Positions 1-5,356 of a DNA stretch of 5,705 bases are shown piece by piece. The position numbers were made by a program, and so were the translations under genes. The stretch lies in contig CALAVD010000539.1 in the NCBI GenBank assembly GCA_937892085.1, forward strand, positions 1 to 5,705. Direction: 5' to 3'. The stretch comes from an uncultured Prevotellaceae bacterium (GTDB lineage Bacteria > Bacteroidota > Bacteroidia > Bacteroidales > Muribaculaceae). Below the pieces are notes generated by a model, which saw only the letters and a program-made list of their open reading frames with translations, was not told where the DNA came from and made no database searches. Numbering within the stretch: the stretch's first letter is position 1; every line of letters begins with the position of its first letter.

Positions 1-10
1 AGGAATTTGT

Positions 11-41
11 TTTGCTGTTCCAAAAAAATGTTGTACCTTTG
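11..41 (+). promoter_or_regulatory. Bacteroidetes-type promoter of rpmE2
   Basis: TTTG at 11-14 and TACCTTTG at 34-41 match the Bacteroidetes primary sigma factor consensus (TTTG near -33, TAnnTTTG near -7) with a 19-nt spacer. Transcription would start near 46-49, giving a leader of about 60 nt before the ATG at 110. The stretch just before the ATG is A/T-rich and has no Shine-Dalgarno sequence, which is usual for Bacteroidetes. The leader has only a short GGT/ACC complementarity near 60-70, too weak to call a regulatory hairpin. No mapped start supports this; it is a motif match. Confidence 0.68.
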
Positions 42-109
42 CACGCCATTACAATTTTAGGTGTCTTACCAACGCCGTTATTGTATAACAAATTAAATAT
101 ATATTTAAA

Positions 110-364
110 ATGAAACAAGGTATTCATCCTGACAACTATCGCGAAGTTGCTTTCAAGGACATGTCTAACGAAGAGGTTTTCATCACTCGCTCCACTGTGA
201 ACACTAAGGAGACTATCGAGGTTGATGGCAAGACTTATCCCCTGGTAAAACTTGAGATTACCAGTTCATCACACCCATTCTTTACCGGCAAGCAGAAGCT
301 CGTCGATACCGCTGGTCGTGTTGATAAGTTCTTGAGCCGCTATGGCAACCGCAAGAAGAAATAA
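110..364 (+). CDS. rpmE2: 50S ribosomal protein L31, type B (zinc-independent)
   Basis: This 84-residue protein is bacterial ribosomal protein L31 (bL31), a component of the large subunit near the central protuberance that helps bridge the two subunits. The family is recognisable from the N-terminal MKQGIHPDNY, the segment SSSHPFFTGKQ at residues 52-62 and GRVDKFLSRYG at 69-79, followed by a basic tail. There is no cysteine at all, so the zinc-binding residues of type A L31 are absent and this is the type B form; 84 residues is the usual type B length. The ATG at 110 gives the canonical start. The gene appears monocistronic, with its own promoter upstream and an intrinsic terminator about 30 nt after the stop. 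Where a genome carries both forms, type B is usually induced by zinc starvation through Zur; I see no convincing Zur operator, and many Bacteroidales use type B as their ordinary L31. Confidence 0.96.
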   Translation: MKQGIHPDNYREVAFKDMSNEEVFITRSTVNTKETIEVDGKTYPLVKLEITSSSHPFFTGKQKLVDTAGRVDKFLSRYGNRKKK

Positions 365-392
365 TCTCTTCAAGAAGGTTAGTTAAAGAAGG

Positions 393-424
393 AACCGTGG
401 CTTTTATAGCTGCGGTTTTTTATT
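393..424 (+). terminator. Intrinsic terminator of rpmE2
   Basis: The arms AACCGTGGC (393-401) and GCTGCGGTT (409-417) can pair as a 9-bp stem with two central G-U wobbles, enclosing the 7-nt loop TTTTATA. The stem runs into an uninterrupted T-tract (416-421) and then ATT. It lies 28 nt after the rpmE2 stop and fits a rho-independent terminator. Confidence 0.82.
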
Positions 425-432
425 CTATAAAC

Positions 433-450
433 GGCGAATTAGGCGAATTA
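433..450. repeat. 9-bp tandem duplication
   Basis: GGCGAATTA occurs twice in direct succession (433-441 and 442-450), between the rpmE2 terminator and the 49-bp array. It is a simple two-copy duplication with no visible function. The adjoining 451-481 holds nothing else I can recognise. Confidence 0.6.
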
Positions 451-481
451 AACATATTTGATATAATCCCAGACGCACCCT

Positions 482-698
482 GTCGTTTGTAATCGTTTGA
501 AAAGAGACCAGTCGAAGACAATTGTATGTAATCGTTTGTAATTGTTTGAAAAGAGACCAGACGAAAACAATTGTATGTAATCGTTTGTAATCGTTTGAAA
601 AGAGATCAGACGAAGACAATTGTATGTAATCGTTTGTAATTGTTTGAAAAGAGACCAGTCGAAGACAATTGTATGTAATTGTTTGTAATTGTTTGATA
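482..698. repeat. 49-bp tandem repeat array, about 4.4 copies
   Basis: The segment GAAAAGAGACCAG recurs (once with a C-to-T change) at 499, 548, 597 and 646, exactly 49 bp apart, giving units 499-547, 548-596, 597-645 and 646-694. A partial copy precedes them (from about 482) and the first bases of a fifth follow (695-698). Each unit runs GAAAAGAGAYCAG, then WCGAARACAATTGTATG, then TAAYCGTTTG TAAYTGTTT. The last 20 bases are themselves a 10-bp near-duplication (GTAATCGTTT / GTAATTGTTT). Units differ at only a few positions, nearly all transitions. There are no unique spacers, so this is not a CRISPR array. The period is not a multiple of three, so reading frames across it change every unit and it is very unlikely to be coding. 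It fills the gap between rpmE2 and the lipid kinase and abuts the kinase promoter. Its function is unknown. Confidence 0.95.
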
Positions 699-715
699 AA
701 AAAACACTAATTTTG
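682..715 (+). promoter_or_regulatory. Probable promoter of the lipid kinase gene, with very short or no leader
   Basis: TAATTTTG at 708-715 is a full match to the Bacteroidetes -7 consensus TAnnTTTG. The only upstream TTTG elements are at 682-685 (22-nt spacer, slightly long) and 692-695 (12-nt spacer, too short); both are contributed by the end of the 49-bp repeat array. The -7 box ends 4 nt before the ATG at 720, so transcription would be expected to start at or within a few bases of the start codon. The transcript would then be leaderless or nearly so. Confidence 0.5.
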
Positions 716-719
716 CAGC

Positions 720-1601
720 ATGGAAAATCGCAAGAAACTCATGGCAATCATCAACCCCTTCTCGGGCAACAGCAAGAAGGAGCAAGTGCCAAAACTTTTG
801 AACGACGTTATTGACCACAATAAGTTTGACCTGAAAATAGAGCTTGTGACTCGTGAGATGCGTGTGAGCGACCTGGCGGCGAAAGCCGTGGAGGAAGGCT
901 ACTACGGAGTTATTGCCGTGGGTGGCGACGGCACCGTCAATGGCGTGGCATCGGCTTTGACCAACAGCGACACGGCATTGGCGATAATCCCCTGTGGCTC
1001 AGGCAATGGGCTTGCCCGCCACTTGGAGGTTCCCATGAATATGCGCAAAGCGATTGAAATTATCAACAACGACCATGTGGAGGTGTGCGACTACTGCACT
1101 CTCAACGATAAGACCTTTGTGTGCACCGGCGGTATGGGCTTCGACGCCGAGATTGCCGACCGTTATGCCAAGCGCTCCACGCGAGGACCTCTAAATTATG
1201 TGAAGACGGCGTTTCAGGTCTATGCCAAGTACAAACCCATCCATTGCACCTTCGAGATTGATGGCGAAACGGTTGAGGAAGACGTGTTTGTCATTACCTG
1301 TGCCAATGCGTCGCAGTATGGCAACAACGCCTATATCGCCCCTCACGCCAGCATTCAGGACGGTCTTCTCGACATCACCGTCATCAAGCCTTTCAAGCGC
1401 ATCGAGAGCGGCATCGTGGGCGGCAGCCTGTTCACCAAGACGGTTCATAAAAACCGCCATGTAGATACCTACAAAGCTCGCCAGATAAAGATCCACACCG
1501 CCGAGCCCCACGTCTATCACATCGACGGCGAACCGATGGAGCAAATCACCGACATGACAGTGACCTGCCACCCCGGCGGCATCAAGTTTTTTGTGAAATA
1601 A
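720..1601 (+). CDS. Diacylglycerol kinase-family lipid kinase (YegS/BmrU/DagK type)
   Basis: This 293-residue cytosolic enzyme belongs to the DAGK catalytic-domain family, which transfers the ATP gamma-phosphate to the hydroxyl of a membrane lipid, typically diacylglycerol to give phosphatidic acid for phospholipid recycling. The nucleotide-binding half shows INPFSGN at residues 11-17, the diagnostic GGDGTVNG at 68-75 and the loop GSGNGLAR at 93-100. The C-terminal beta-rich half has GGMGFDAEIA at 137-146, a conserved block from SQYGNNAYIAPHA to DGLLD at 198-218, and HIDGEP at 267-272. The length is normal and no key motif is missing. ATG 720 is chosen because residues 7-12 (LMAIIN) then form the usual first strand. 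There is no signal peptide or membrane helix. Lipid specificity cannot be told from sequence; sphingosine or other Bacteroidetes lipids are possible substrates. A repeat array lies on each side. Confidence 0.93.
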   Translation: MENRKKLMAIINPFSGNSKKEQVPKLLNDVIDHNKFDLKIELVTREMRVSDLAAKAVEEGYYGVIAVGGDGTVNGVASALTNSDTALAIIPCGSGNGLARHLEVPMNMRKAIEIINNDHVEVCDYCTLNDKTFVCTGGMGFDAEIADRYAKRSTRGPLNYVKTAFQVYAKYKPIHCTFEIDGETVEEDVFVITCANASQYGNNAYIAPHASIQDGLLDITVIKPFKRIESGIVGGSLFTKTVHKNRHVDTYKARQIKIHTAEPHVYHIDGEPMEQITDMTVTCHPGGIKFFVK

Positions 1602-1604
1602 CAA

Positions 1605-1707
1605 GAGCTAACAAGACAATGGTAGCAAGCAGACGAGCTAACAAGACAATGGTAGCAAGCAGACGAGCAAACAAGCAGACGAGCAAACAAGCAGACGAGC
1701 AAACAAG
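1605..1707. repeat. Direct-repeat cluster: 30-bp x2, then 16-bp x2 plus a partial copy
   Basis: Starting 3 nt after the kinase stop, a 30-bp unit GAGCTAACAAGACAATGGTA + GCAAGCAGAC occurs twice without change (1605-1634, 1635-1664). It is followed by a shortened 16-bp version GAGCAAACAAGCAGAC twice (1665-1680, 1681-1696) and the start of another (1697-1707). The common core is GACGAGCWAACAAG. The 16-bp form looks like the 30-bp form with an internal deletion. It is not a CRISPR array: the copies are contiguous, with no spacers. It probably arose by slippage and is the forward-oriented half of the inverted arrangement with 1727-1770. Confidence 0.9.
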
Positions 1708-1726
1708 ACTATGGCAGAGACATTTG

Positions 1727-1770
1727 CCTTGTCAGCTCGTCCCTTGTCAGCTCGTCCCTTGTCAGCTAAA
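1727..1770. repeat. 15-bp tandem repeats, inverted relative to the preceding cluster
   Basis: CCTTGTCAGCTCGTC occurs at 1727-1741 and 1742-1756, with a third diverging copy (CCTTGTCAGCT) from 1757. Its reverse complement, GACGAGCTGACAAGG, matches the core of the upstream cluster (GACGAGCTAACAAG at 1632-1645) at 13 of 14 positions and the shorter copies at 1662-1675, 1678-1691 and 1694-1707 at 12 of 14. The transcript could therefore form several competing 12-14 bp hairpins between kinase and rlmH. There is no T-run after the right arms, so a standard intrinsic terminator is not supported. I found no TAnnTTTG box for rlmH in 1602-1778, so rlmH may be co-transcribed with the kinase. Confidence 0.85.
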
Positions 1771-1778
1771 TATGACTT

Positions 1779-2252
1779 ATGAAAATTGTTCTCGCAGTAG
1801 TTGGTAAGATGGCCGGAGGCTATCTGAGTAAGGGCATCGAGCAGTACACCTCGAGGCTCAAGCACTATGTGCCGTTTGAGATACAGCATATTGCCGACGC
1901 TAAGAACACCAAGAGTCTCACCGAGGCGCAGCAGAAGGATGCTGAGGGCAAGAACATACTCGCGGCACTCGACAAGAGCGACTTTGTGGTGCTCCTCGAC
2001 GAGCACGGCAAGCAGTTCACATCAATGGAGTTTGCTCGCTACATCGAGAAGAAGATGACAAGCGTTCAGCGCCGACTCGTCTTTGTGGTGGGCGGTCCCT
2101 ACGGCTTCTCGCCCGAGGTCTATGCCCGCGCCAGCGAGAAAATCTCCCTCTCCACCATGACCTTCTCCCACGAGATGATACGCCTCATCTTCACCGAGCA
2201 GCTCTACCGCGCCATGACCATCCTCCGCGGCGAGCCCTACCACCATGAATAG
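1779..2252 (+). CDS. rlmH: 23S rRNA (pseudouridine1915-N3)-methyltransferase RlmH
   Basis: RlmH is a SPOUT-class methyltransferase that uses S-adenosylmethionine to methylate N3 of pseudouridine 1915 in helix 69 of 23S rRNA, acting as a homodimer on assembled 70S ribosomes. The 157-residue length is typical for the family. Diagnostic segments are LLDEHGKQF at residues 72-80, FVVGGPYGF at 102-110 (part of the SAM-binding trefoil knot), SLSTMTFSHEMIRLI at 123-137, and the C-terminal tail RGEPYHHE at 150-157, which supplies conserved residues to the active site. The ATG at 1779 begins the expected first strand MKIVLAVVGK; an out-of-frame ATG at 1772 is ignored. The gene is intact. It ends 25 nt from the stop of the oppositely oriented CRISPR operon, so it forms one edge of that locus. 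Confidence 0.97.
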   Translation: MKIVLAVVGKMAGGYLSKGIEQYTSRLKHYVPFEIQHIADAKNTKSLTEAQQKDAEGKNILAALDKSDFVVLLDEHGKQFTSMEFARYIEKKMTSVQRRLVFVVGGPYGFSPEVYARASEKISLSTMTFSHEMIRLIFTEQLYRAMTILRGEPYHHE

Positions 2253-2265
2253 GTTGTGTTATTTG

Positions 2266-2301
2266 TACTATAAACCACTAATCCACAGTTGGTTTATAGT
2301 A
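2266..2301. terminator. 12-bp inverted repeat at the convergent rlmH/csm-operon junction, possible bidirectional terminator
   Basis: TACTATAAACCA (2266-2277) and TGGTTTATAGTA (2290-2301) are perfect reverse complements separated by 12 nt. The right arm lies inside the last codons of the reverse-strand small gene (residues Asn-Tyr-Tyr-Lys-Pro) and the left arm just past its stop, 14 nt after the rlmH stop. A hairpin here would serve both converging transcripts. The stem is A/T-rich and no clear T-tract follows on either strand, so efficient termination is uncertain. Confidence 0.5.
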
Positions 2302-2652
2302 ATTGCGGAAGGCGACAAAATGAAAATGAGATATTTTTTCCCCATTCTCGGTATATTCAACTTCTCTAATTGTGGTTGATGCGACGCAACGAACCCCGTG
2401 TTCAAGCAGAAATGATACAAGACTGAACATGAATGTGTGTTCACCCATAATGTGTACCACATCACCGTCGGCAAGCCTGTTGATTATTTCTTGAGCGAAT
2501 TGCTGTGCATTTAGGTATGTATCGGTTGCTCCATCATGGGGAGAGACCTCCGGAAAAGGAATATCAACCACCTCACCTGCCATTTGTTTTGCAAGAGATA
2601 GCTGGTGAGATGGCCAATACTTAGAAGGATGATTGCTGATATTATAAAACAT
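2278..2652 (-). CDS. Small uncharacterised protein, last gene of the type III-A csm operon; candidate ring nuclease-like accessory
   Basis: I cannot assign this 124-residue protein to a named family with confidence. It looks like a compact alternating alpha/beta domain: strand MFYNIS, motif NHPS at 7-10 followed by W13, strand ending in DIPFP at 30-34, a helix around 46-60, strand DVVHIMGE at 64-71, hydrophobic helix FMFSLVSFLLEHG at 74-86, strand RCVASTTIR at 88-96 and a final strand HFHFVAFRNY at 109-118. There is no signal peptide, membrane segment or HEPN R-x4-6-H motif. The start is the ATG at 2652, 2 nt after the csm5 stop; a TTG at 2658 overlapping csm5 would add two residues. Position argues for a CRISPR role. 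Size and layout (N-terminal xHP, then G-D-x-V strand, helix, strand ending in S/T) loosely recall Csx16, a small cyclic-oligoadenylate ring nuclease. That link is inference, made by eye; an unrelated Rossmann-like regulator is equally possible. Confidence 0.8.
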   Translation of the reverse strand: MFYNISNHPSKYWPSHQLSLAKQMAGEVVDIPFPEVSPHDGATDTYLNAQQFAQEIINRLADGDVVHIMGEHTFMFSLVSFLLEHGVRCVASTTIREVEYTENGEKISHFHFVAFRNYYKPTVD

Positions 2653-2654
2653 AA

Positions 2655-3704
2655 TCAACCGACAATAGTCAGTTTAACGAAGCCAAGAAGATCAAAATAA
2701 ACACCTTTATTGTCTTCGGCAAGTTCAATTCTCCGCGTTTTTGGAATGGCGTTTCGAACGAATCTAAAGTTTTCAAGTATTCCTCCAGTGATAAATCGCT
2801 TACCAGAAGCATTACCCATCCTCATGACACATTCTTTATGGCTACAATCGTCAATTTCTTCAACTATATAATTTAAGAAATCACACATAGGTTCAGCATC
2901 AATAACTCCATCCCACAAATCTAACTCTGATTTCACCAAATGCTTAGTATGAGTATTGATTGCGTTAAAAAGATCTTCGACAGACTTGAATTGCGGCACT
3001 TGTCGTGAAATTCTTTTAGACTTATATGCCATTTCAAGACCTCCTGTGTCGAGTGTTAATGAAAAGTTTGACTCGTTCTCAGCAAGAAAGACCTCGGCAT
3101 ACTGTTTAATGGTGTCGATATCAGCTCTATTATAGTTTATATTGCTCTTTTTAATTTGAACAGTGTTAATGACACCCATGCTGGGATTATCAAAAAAAGA
3201 GTCACCTATCTTTAAAAACCTGAATGGGTCGGCTGCAATCTCGCCAAAAAAATTCTTTCCCCATTGTTCGGCTTCTCTTTGGTTGTTTATATATTCTCTT
3301 CTTTCATCTTTAGCAAGCAAAGCAAAAATGGCAGTTCTGATTGCACCTTTTATAGTAGAGCCAGGGATATAGGCAATTCCGCGTCCGTCTCGCATTTGCA
3401 TAGAAACAGAAGGAGCCTTATCTGAAAACTCTTCCACATAATTGGGCACACGTCTTGAGAACTCTTTGTAGTCAACACCTCTCTTACTTAAGAACTGCAG
3501 TTGCTGTCCTAGCATAGTCTTGTTCGCCCAATCATTTGCTATAGATGGATTGGAGGCAATCCCTAAAGCATCGCCAATTTTATCAACATTTAGAAAGTAT
3601 ACAAAATCTTTATTATCGAAGAAGTCTATATCTCTTACCTTCTTGTTGCCACTGCCCATATGCACAGCCGACAGAGTTTTTATTTTAACATTATGCCTGC
3701 TCAT
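2655..3704 (-). CDS. csm5: Type III-A CRISPR effector subunit Csm5 (RAMP, Cas7-like)
   Basis: Csm5 caps the Csm3 backbone of the type III-A interference complex at the 3' end of the crRNA and is linked to crRNA maturation in studied systems. The 349 residues are in the normal range. The N-terminal RAMP strand and glycine turn are seen in LSAVHMGSGNKK (11-22). The family-typical glycine-containing loop and helix IPGSTIKGAIRTA is at 113-125. A second glycine-rich stretch, RMGNASGKRFITGG, lies at 295-308, and the end resembles the usual PKTRRI ... DLLGFVKL closing strands (321-345). The start ATG at 3704 overlaps the csm4 stop by 4 nt (ATGA), implying translational coupling. Csm5 is placed by its order after csm4 as well as by motifs, since Csm5 is poorly conserved. 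Base composition is clearly more A/T-rich than in the forward-strand genes. Confidence 0.9.
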   Translation of the reverse strand: MSRHNVKIKTLSAVHMGSGNKKVRDIDFFDNKDFVYFLNVDKIGDALGIASNPSIANDWANKTMLGQQLQFLSKRGVDYKEFSRRVPNYVEEFSDKAPSVSMQMRDGRGIAYIPGSTIKGAIRTAIFALLAKDERREYINNQREAEQWGKNFFGEIAADPFRFLKIGDSFFDNPSMGVINTVQIKKSNINYNRADIDTIKQYAEVFLAENESNFSLTLDTGGLEMAYKSKRISRQVPQFKSVEDLFNAINTHTKHLVKSELDLWDGVIDAEPMCDFLNYIVEEIDDCSHKECVMRMGNASGKRFITGGILENFRFVRNAIPKTRRIELAEDNKGVYFDLLGFVKLTIVG

Positions 3705-4699
3705 AATACAGAAGTTTTAATGTTAATTGATAATGCTTTACCACTGCGGTAAACCGGGTGTAAGTCTCCATCTTTCCATGAAGGCCTCAAGTCAACAACT
3801 TTCCCTGAAATCGGGGAGATTGTATTGAAGACGGAACCAGCAGAGAACATGTGGACAGTATTCTTGCGCAGGTGTCGCAAATTGTCGCTTGAACTGCCAG
3901 CTATATAACCGCCGCGCTTCAATAATTGATAGCGTGATGTTTCCACATTGAGCAGTTTCAATTCTTGCTCAGTTGGAATATACATAGAGAGTATCATAGT
4001 GCCGTTAGCACCGTTCACATCGGCCATTTCAAAGGTGCTTGCCGTGTCAACTCCAAAATGTCCTCCACCCACGTTGCGATCACTTCCCATTCCTTGCTCG
4101 CCAAGTTCTTCGAATAGTTTTTCAACTTCGGTTGCCACTTCACTTGGAGCGTCAAGCAGGCAATATAGTCCGCAGTCCTTACGAAAGTAGGTCCATTCAA
4201 AAGCAAATGGGTCAGCATTTTTATTGTCTTCTCGAGGCACTTTTACGCGTTGATTAATTCTGCCCACCATTGGCGGCAAAAAGTTGTCATCGCCTTTCTC
4301 AAGCAGGTATTGCCCTTGAAGTTGGCACCTTGTTATGAGCAGTTTCTCGCCATTTATAAGCTTTTTCCGGAGGGGCGATGCCACATAAATAACCTTCTTG
4401 AGCAACTTGCGGTAGTCCTTTTCCTTCATGCCATCTACTTCAACGTTCAACCTTCCTGATGGTTTGGGCAGGAAAAACGTATCACCGCTATATGGGAAGG
4501 CCGAACTTAGCGCAAACGAGTCAAGAAACTGCTTCAAGTCACCATCTTTGCCACTCAACGCACGTATAGAGGCCAGTGCGGCAGTTAAGGTGTCGCTATG
4601 CAATGCGCCAGCCGACACATCATAACTGTCACGTCCAAGTCCAATATGCATTGGTGACATGTTGGTCATCTTGATTATCTTGTAGTTAGGCATAGGCAT
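3701..4699 (-). CDS. csm4: Type III-A CRISPR effector subunit Csm4 (RAMP, Cas5-like)
   Basis: Csm4 is the Cas5-group RAMP that holds the 5' handle of the crRNA and joins Cas10/Csm1 to the Csm3 filament. Visible features in this 332-residue protein are the N-terminal RAMP segment MSPMHIGLG at residues 14-22, the typical HSDTLTAALASI at 34-45, the KPSGRL segment at 79-84, and the glycine-rich loop GMGSDRNVGGGHFGVD at 203-218, the hallmark of the C-terminal RAMP fold (usually G-x-G-x-x-R/K-x2-G-x-G). The start is the ATG at 4699, which shares one base with the csm3 stop (TGATG); an in-frame ATG at 4693 and a TTG at 4702 are alternatives. No truncation or frameshift is visible. No catalytic residues are expected; its role is structural and RNA-binding. 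Confidence 0.93.
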   Translation of the reverse strand: MPMPNYKIIKMTNMSPMHIGLGRDSYDVSAGALHSDTLTAALASIRALSGKDGDLKQFLDSFALSSAFPYSGDTFFLPKPSGRLNVEVDGMKEKDYRKLLKKVIYVASPLRKKLINGEKLLITRCQLQGQYLLEKGDDNFLPPMVGRINQRVKVPREDNKNADPFAFEWTYFRKDCGLYCLLDAPSEVATEVEKLFEELGEQGMGSDRNVGGGHFGVDTASTFEMADVNGANGTMILSMYIPTEQELKLLNVETSRYQLLKRGGYIAGSSSDNLRHLRKNTVHMFSAGSVFNTISPISGKVVDLRPSWKDGDLHPVYRSGKALSINIKTSVL

Positions 4700-5328
4700 C
4701 AAAATTTAACCTCGGTGGGAGTTCCTTCAATCCAGTTGATTTTCCCCTGGCCATAACCACGCGAACCATTGCCTCCAAGATAGTCGTCCTCCAGCAAGCG
4801 AATTCCTAAATCAACAGTTTTCTTGAGTTCATCTTCATTATCGCCTTCATAGACATCAAGAATAAAGTTGATGTCAAAAACTGCGCCAGCAGGTACACGC
4901 TCGATGGTGCGAGGGTTTGAGCGAACCTTAATTCTGTCAATTGCATTCTCTGTTTTGCTCTCGGCATAATATAAGTCGGCATTCTCAAAGCGTGGCGATT
5001 TTTCTTTGTTCAGAAAAGCATCACGGACGATTATCCTTGAGCGACTTCCGCCCTTGCTGCCATTAGTAGTGCCAAATAAGCGTCCAACCTCATTGTTGGG
5101 GTCATCAGTTGGTTTGCCGTCAACGGTGTAACCAAACTTCATTTCAAGCAGAGAGCGCATCTTACCTTTAATTGAACTACCAGGGATATATGGCAGGTTG
5201 TCAATAGGGTTGCGTACAATGGCGCTGTCAACACCGCCAATGCCAAGGGAAGTGTTTGTTCCGCCTACATGAAGACCAGTCATCAAAGTGAGCTCGCCAG
5301 TGTATTTTATTTTCTTTACTAGTTTCAT
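4699..5328 (-). CDS. csm3: Type III-A CRISPR effector backbone and target-RNA nuclease Csm3 (Cas7)
   Basis: Csm3 polymerises along the crRNA to form the effector backbone, and each copy cuts the bound target RNA at 6-nt intervals. The protein (209 residues) starts with the RAMP strand GELTLMTGLHVGG at 11-23. It then has IGGVDSAIVRNP at 30-41, in which Asp34 occupies the place of the catalytic aspartate known from studied Csm3 proteins (Asp33 or thereabouts), so target RNA cleavage is probably intact. The crRNA-contacting loop and helix IPGSSIKGKMRSLLE is at 48-62, RSRIIVRDAF at 96-105 and the glycine-rich GGNGSRGYGQG at 185-195. I start at ATG 5328 because it gives the family's MKLVKKI-type N-terminus. 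An upstream in-frame start at 5370 would add 14 residues (RINSIYKLIII) encoded over the end of csm2, which look like read-through of the A/T-rich gap. The gap to csm2 is 28 nt; the stop overlaps the csm4 ATG. Confidence 0.95.
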   Translation of the reverse strand: MKLVKKIKYTGELTLMTGLHVGGTNTSLGIGGVDSAIVRNPIDNLPYIPGSSIKGKMRSLLEMKFGYTVDGKPTDDPNNEVGRLFGTTNGSKGGSRSRIIVRDAFLNKEKSPRFENADLYYAESKTENAIDRIKVRSNPRTIERVPAGAVFDINFILDVYEGDNEDELKKTVDLGIRLLEDDYLGGNGSRGYGQGKINWIEGTPTEVKF

Positions 5329-5356
5329 ATTTCTTATTATTATCAATTTATAAATA

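Noticed and set aside
482..698. Possible CRISPR array upstream of the lipid kinase
   Set aside because: The whole 49-bp period is conserved from unit to unit, with no variable spacers, and it is not next to the cas genes. It is a plain tandem repeat.
425..818. Reverse-strand open frames across the 49-bp array
   Set aside because: The residue patterns (SLFKQLQTITYNCLRL and similar) are translations of the tandem repeat. The period is not a multiple of three, there is no start context, and one frame overlaps the real kinase gene.
1191..1604. 137-codon reverse open frame antisense to the kinase gene
   Set aside because: It lies wholly within a well-supported gene, has low-complexity hydrophobic and Gly/Val/Asp content typical of an antisense shadow, and shows no recognisable motif.
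1605..1707. Second possible CRISPR-like repeat cluster
   Set aside because: The 30-bp and 16-bp units are contiguous and nested, without spacers, and are too few.
1638..2006. Reverse open frame across the inverted repeats and the start of rlmH
   Set aside because: It is largely translation of repeat units (LLVCSSACLLVCLL, DKGRADKGRADK) plus antisense rlmH.
2278..2652. Calling the small gene Csm6, Csx15 or Csx20
   Set aside because: It is far too short for Csm6 and has no HEPN motif. Its N-terminus and motifs do not fit the Csx15 (NFSHPLT-like) or Csx20 (LLFSHxLTxxQ-like) patterns I know, so no name was assigned.
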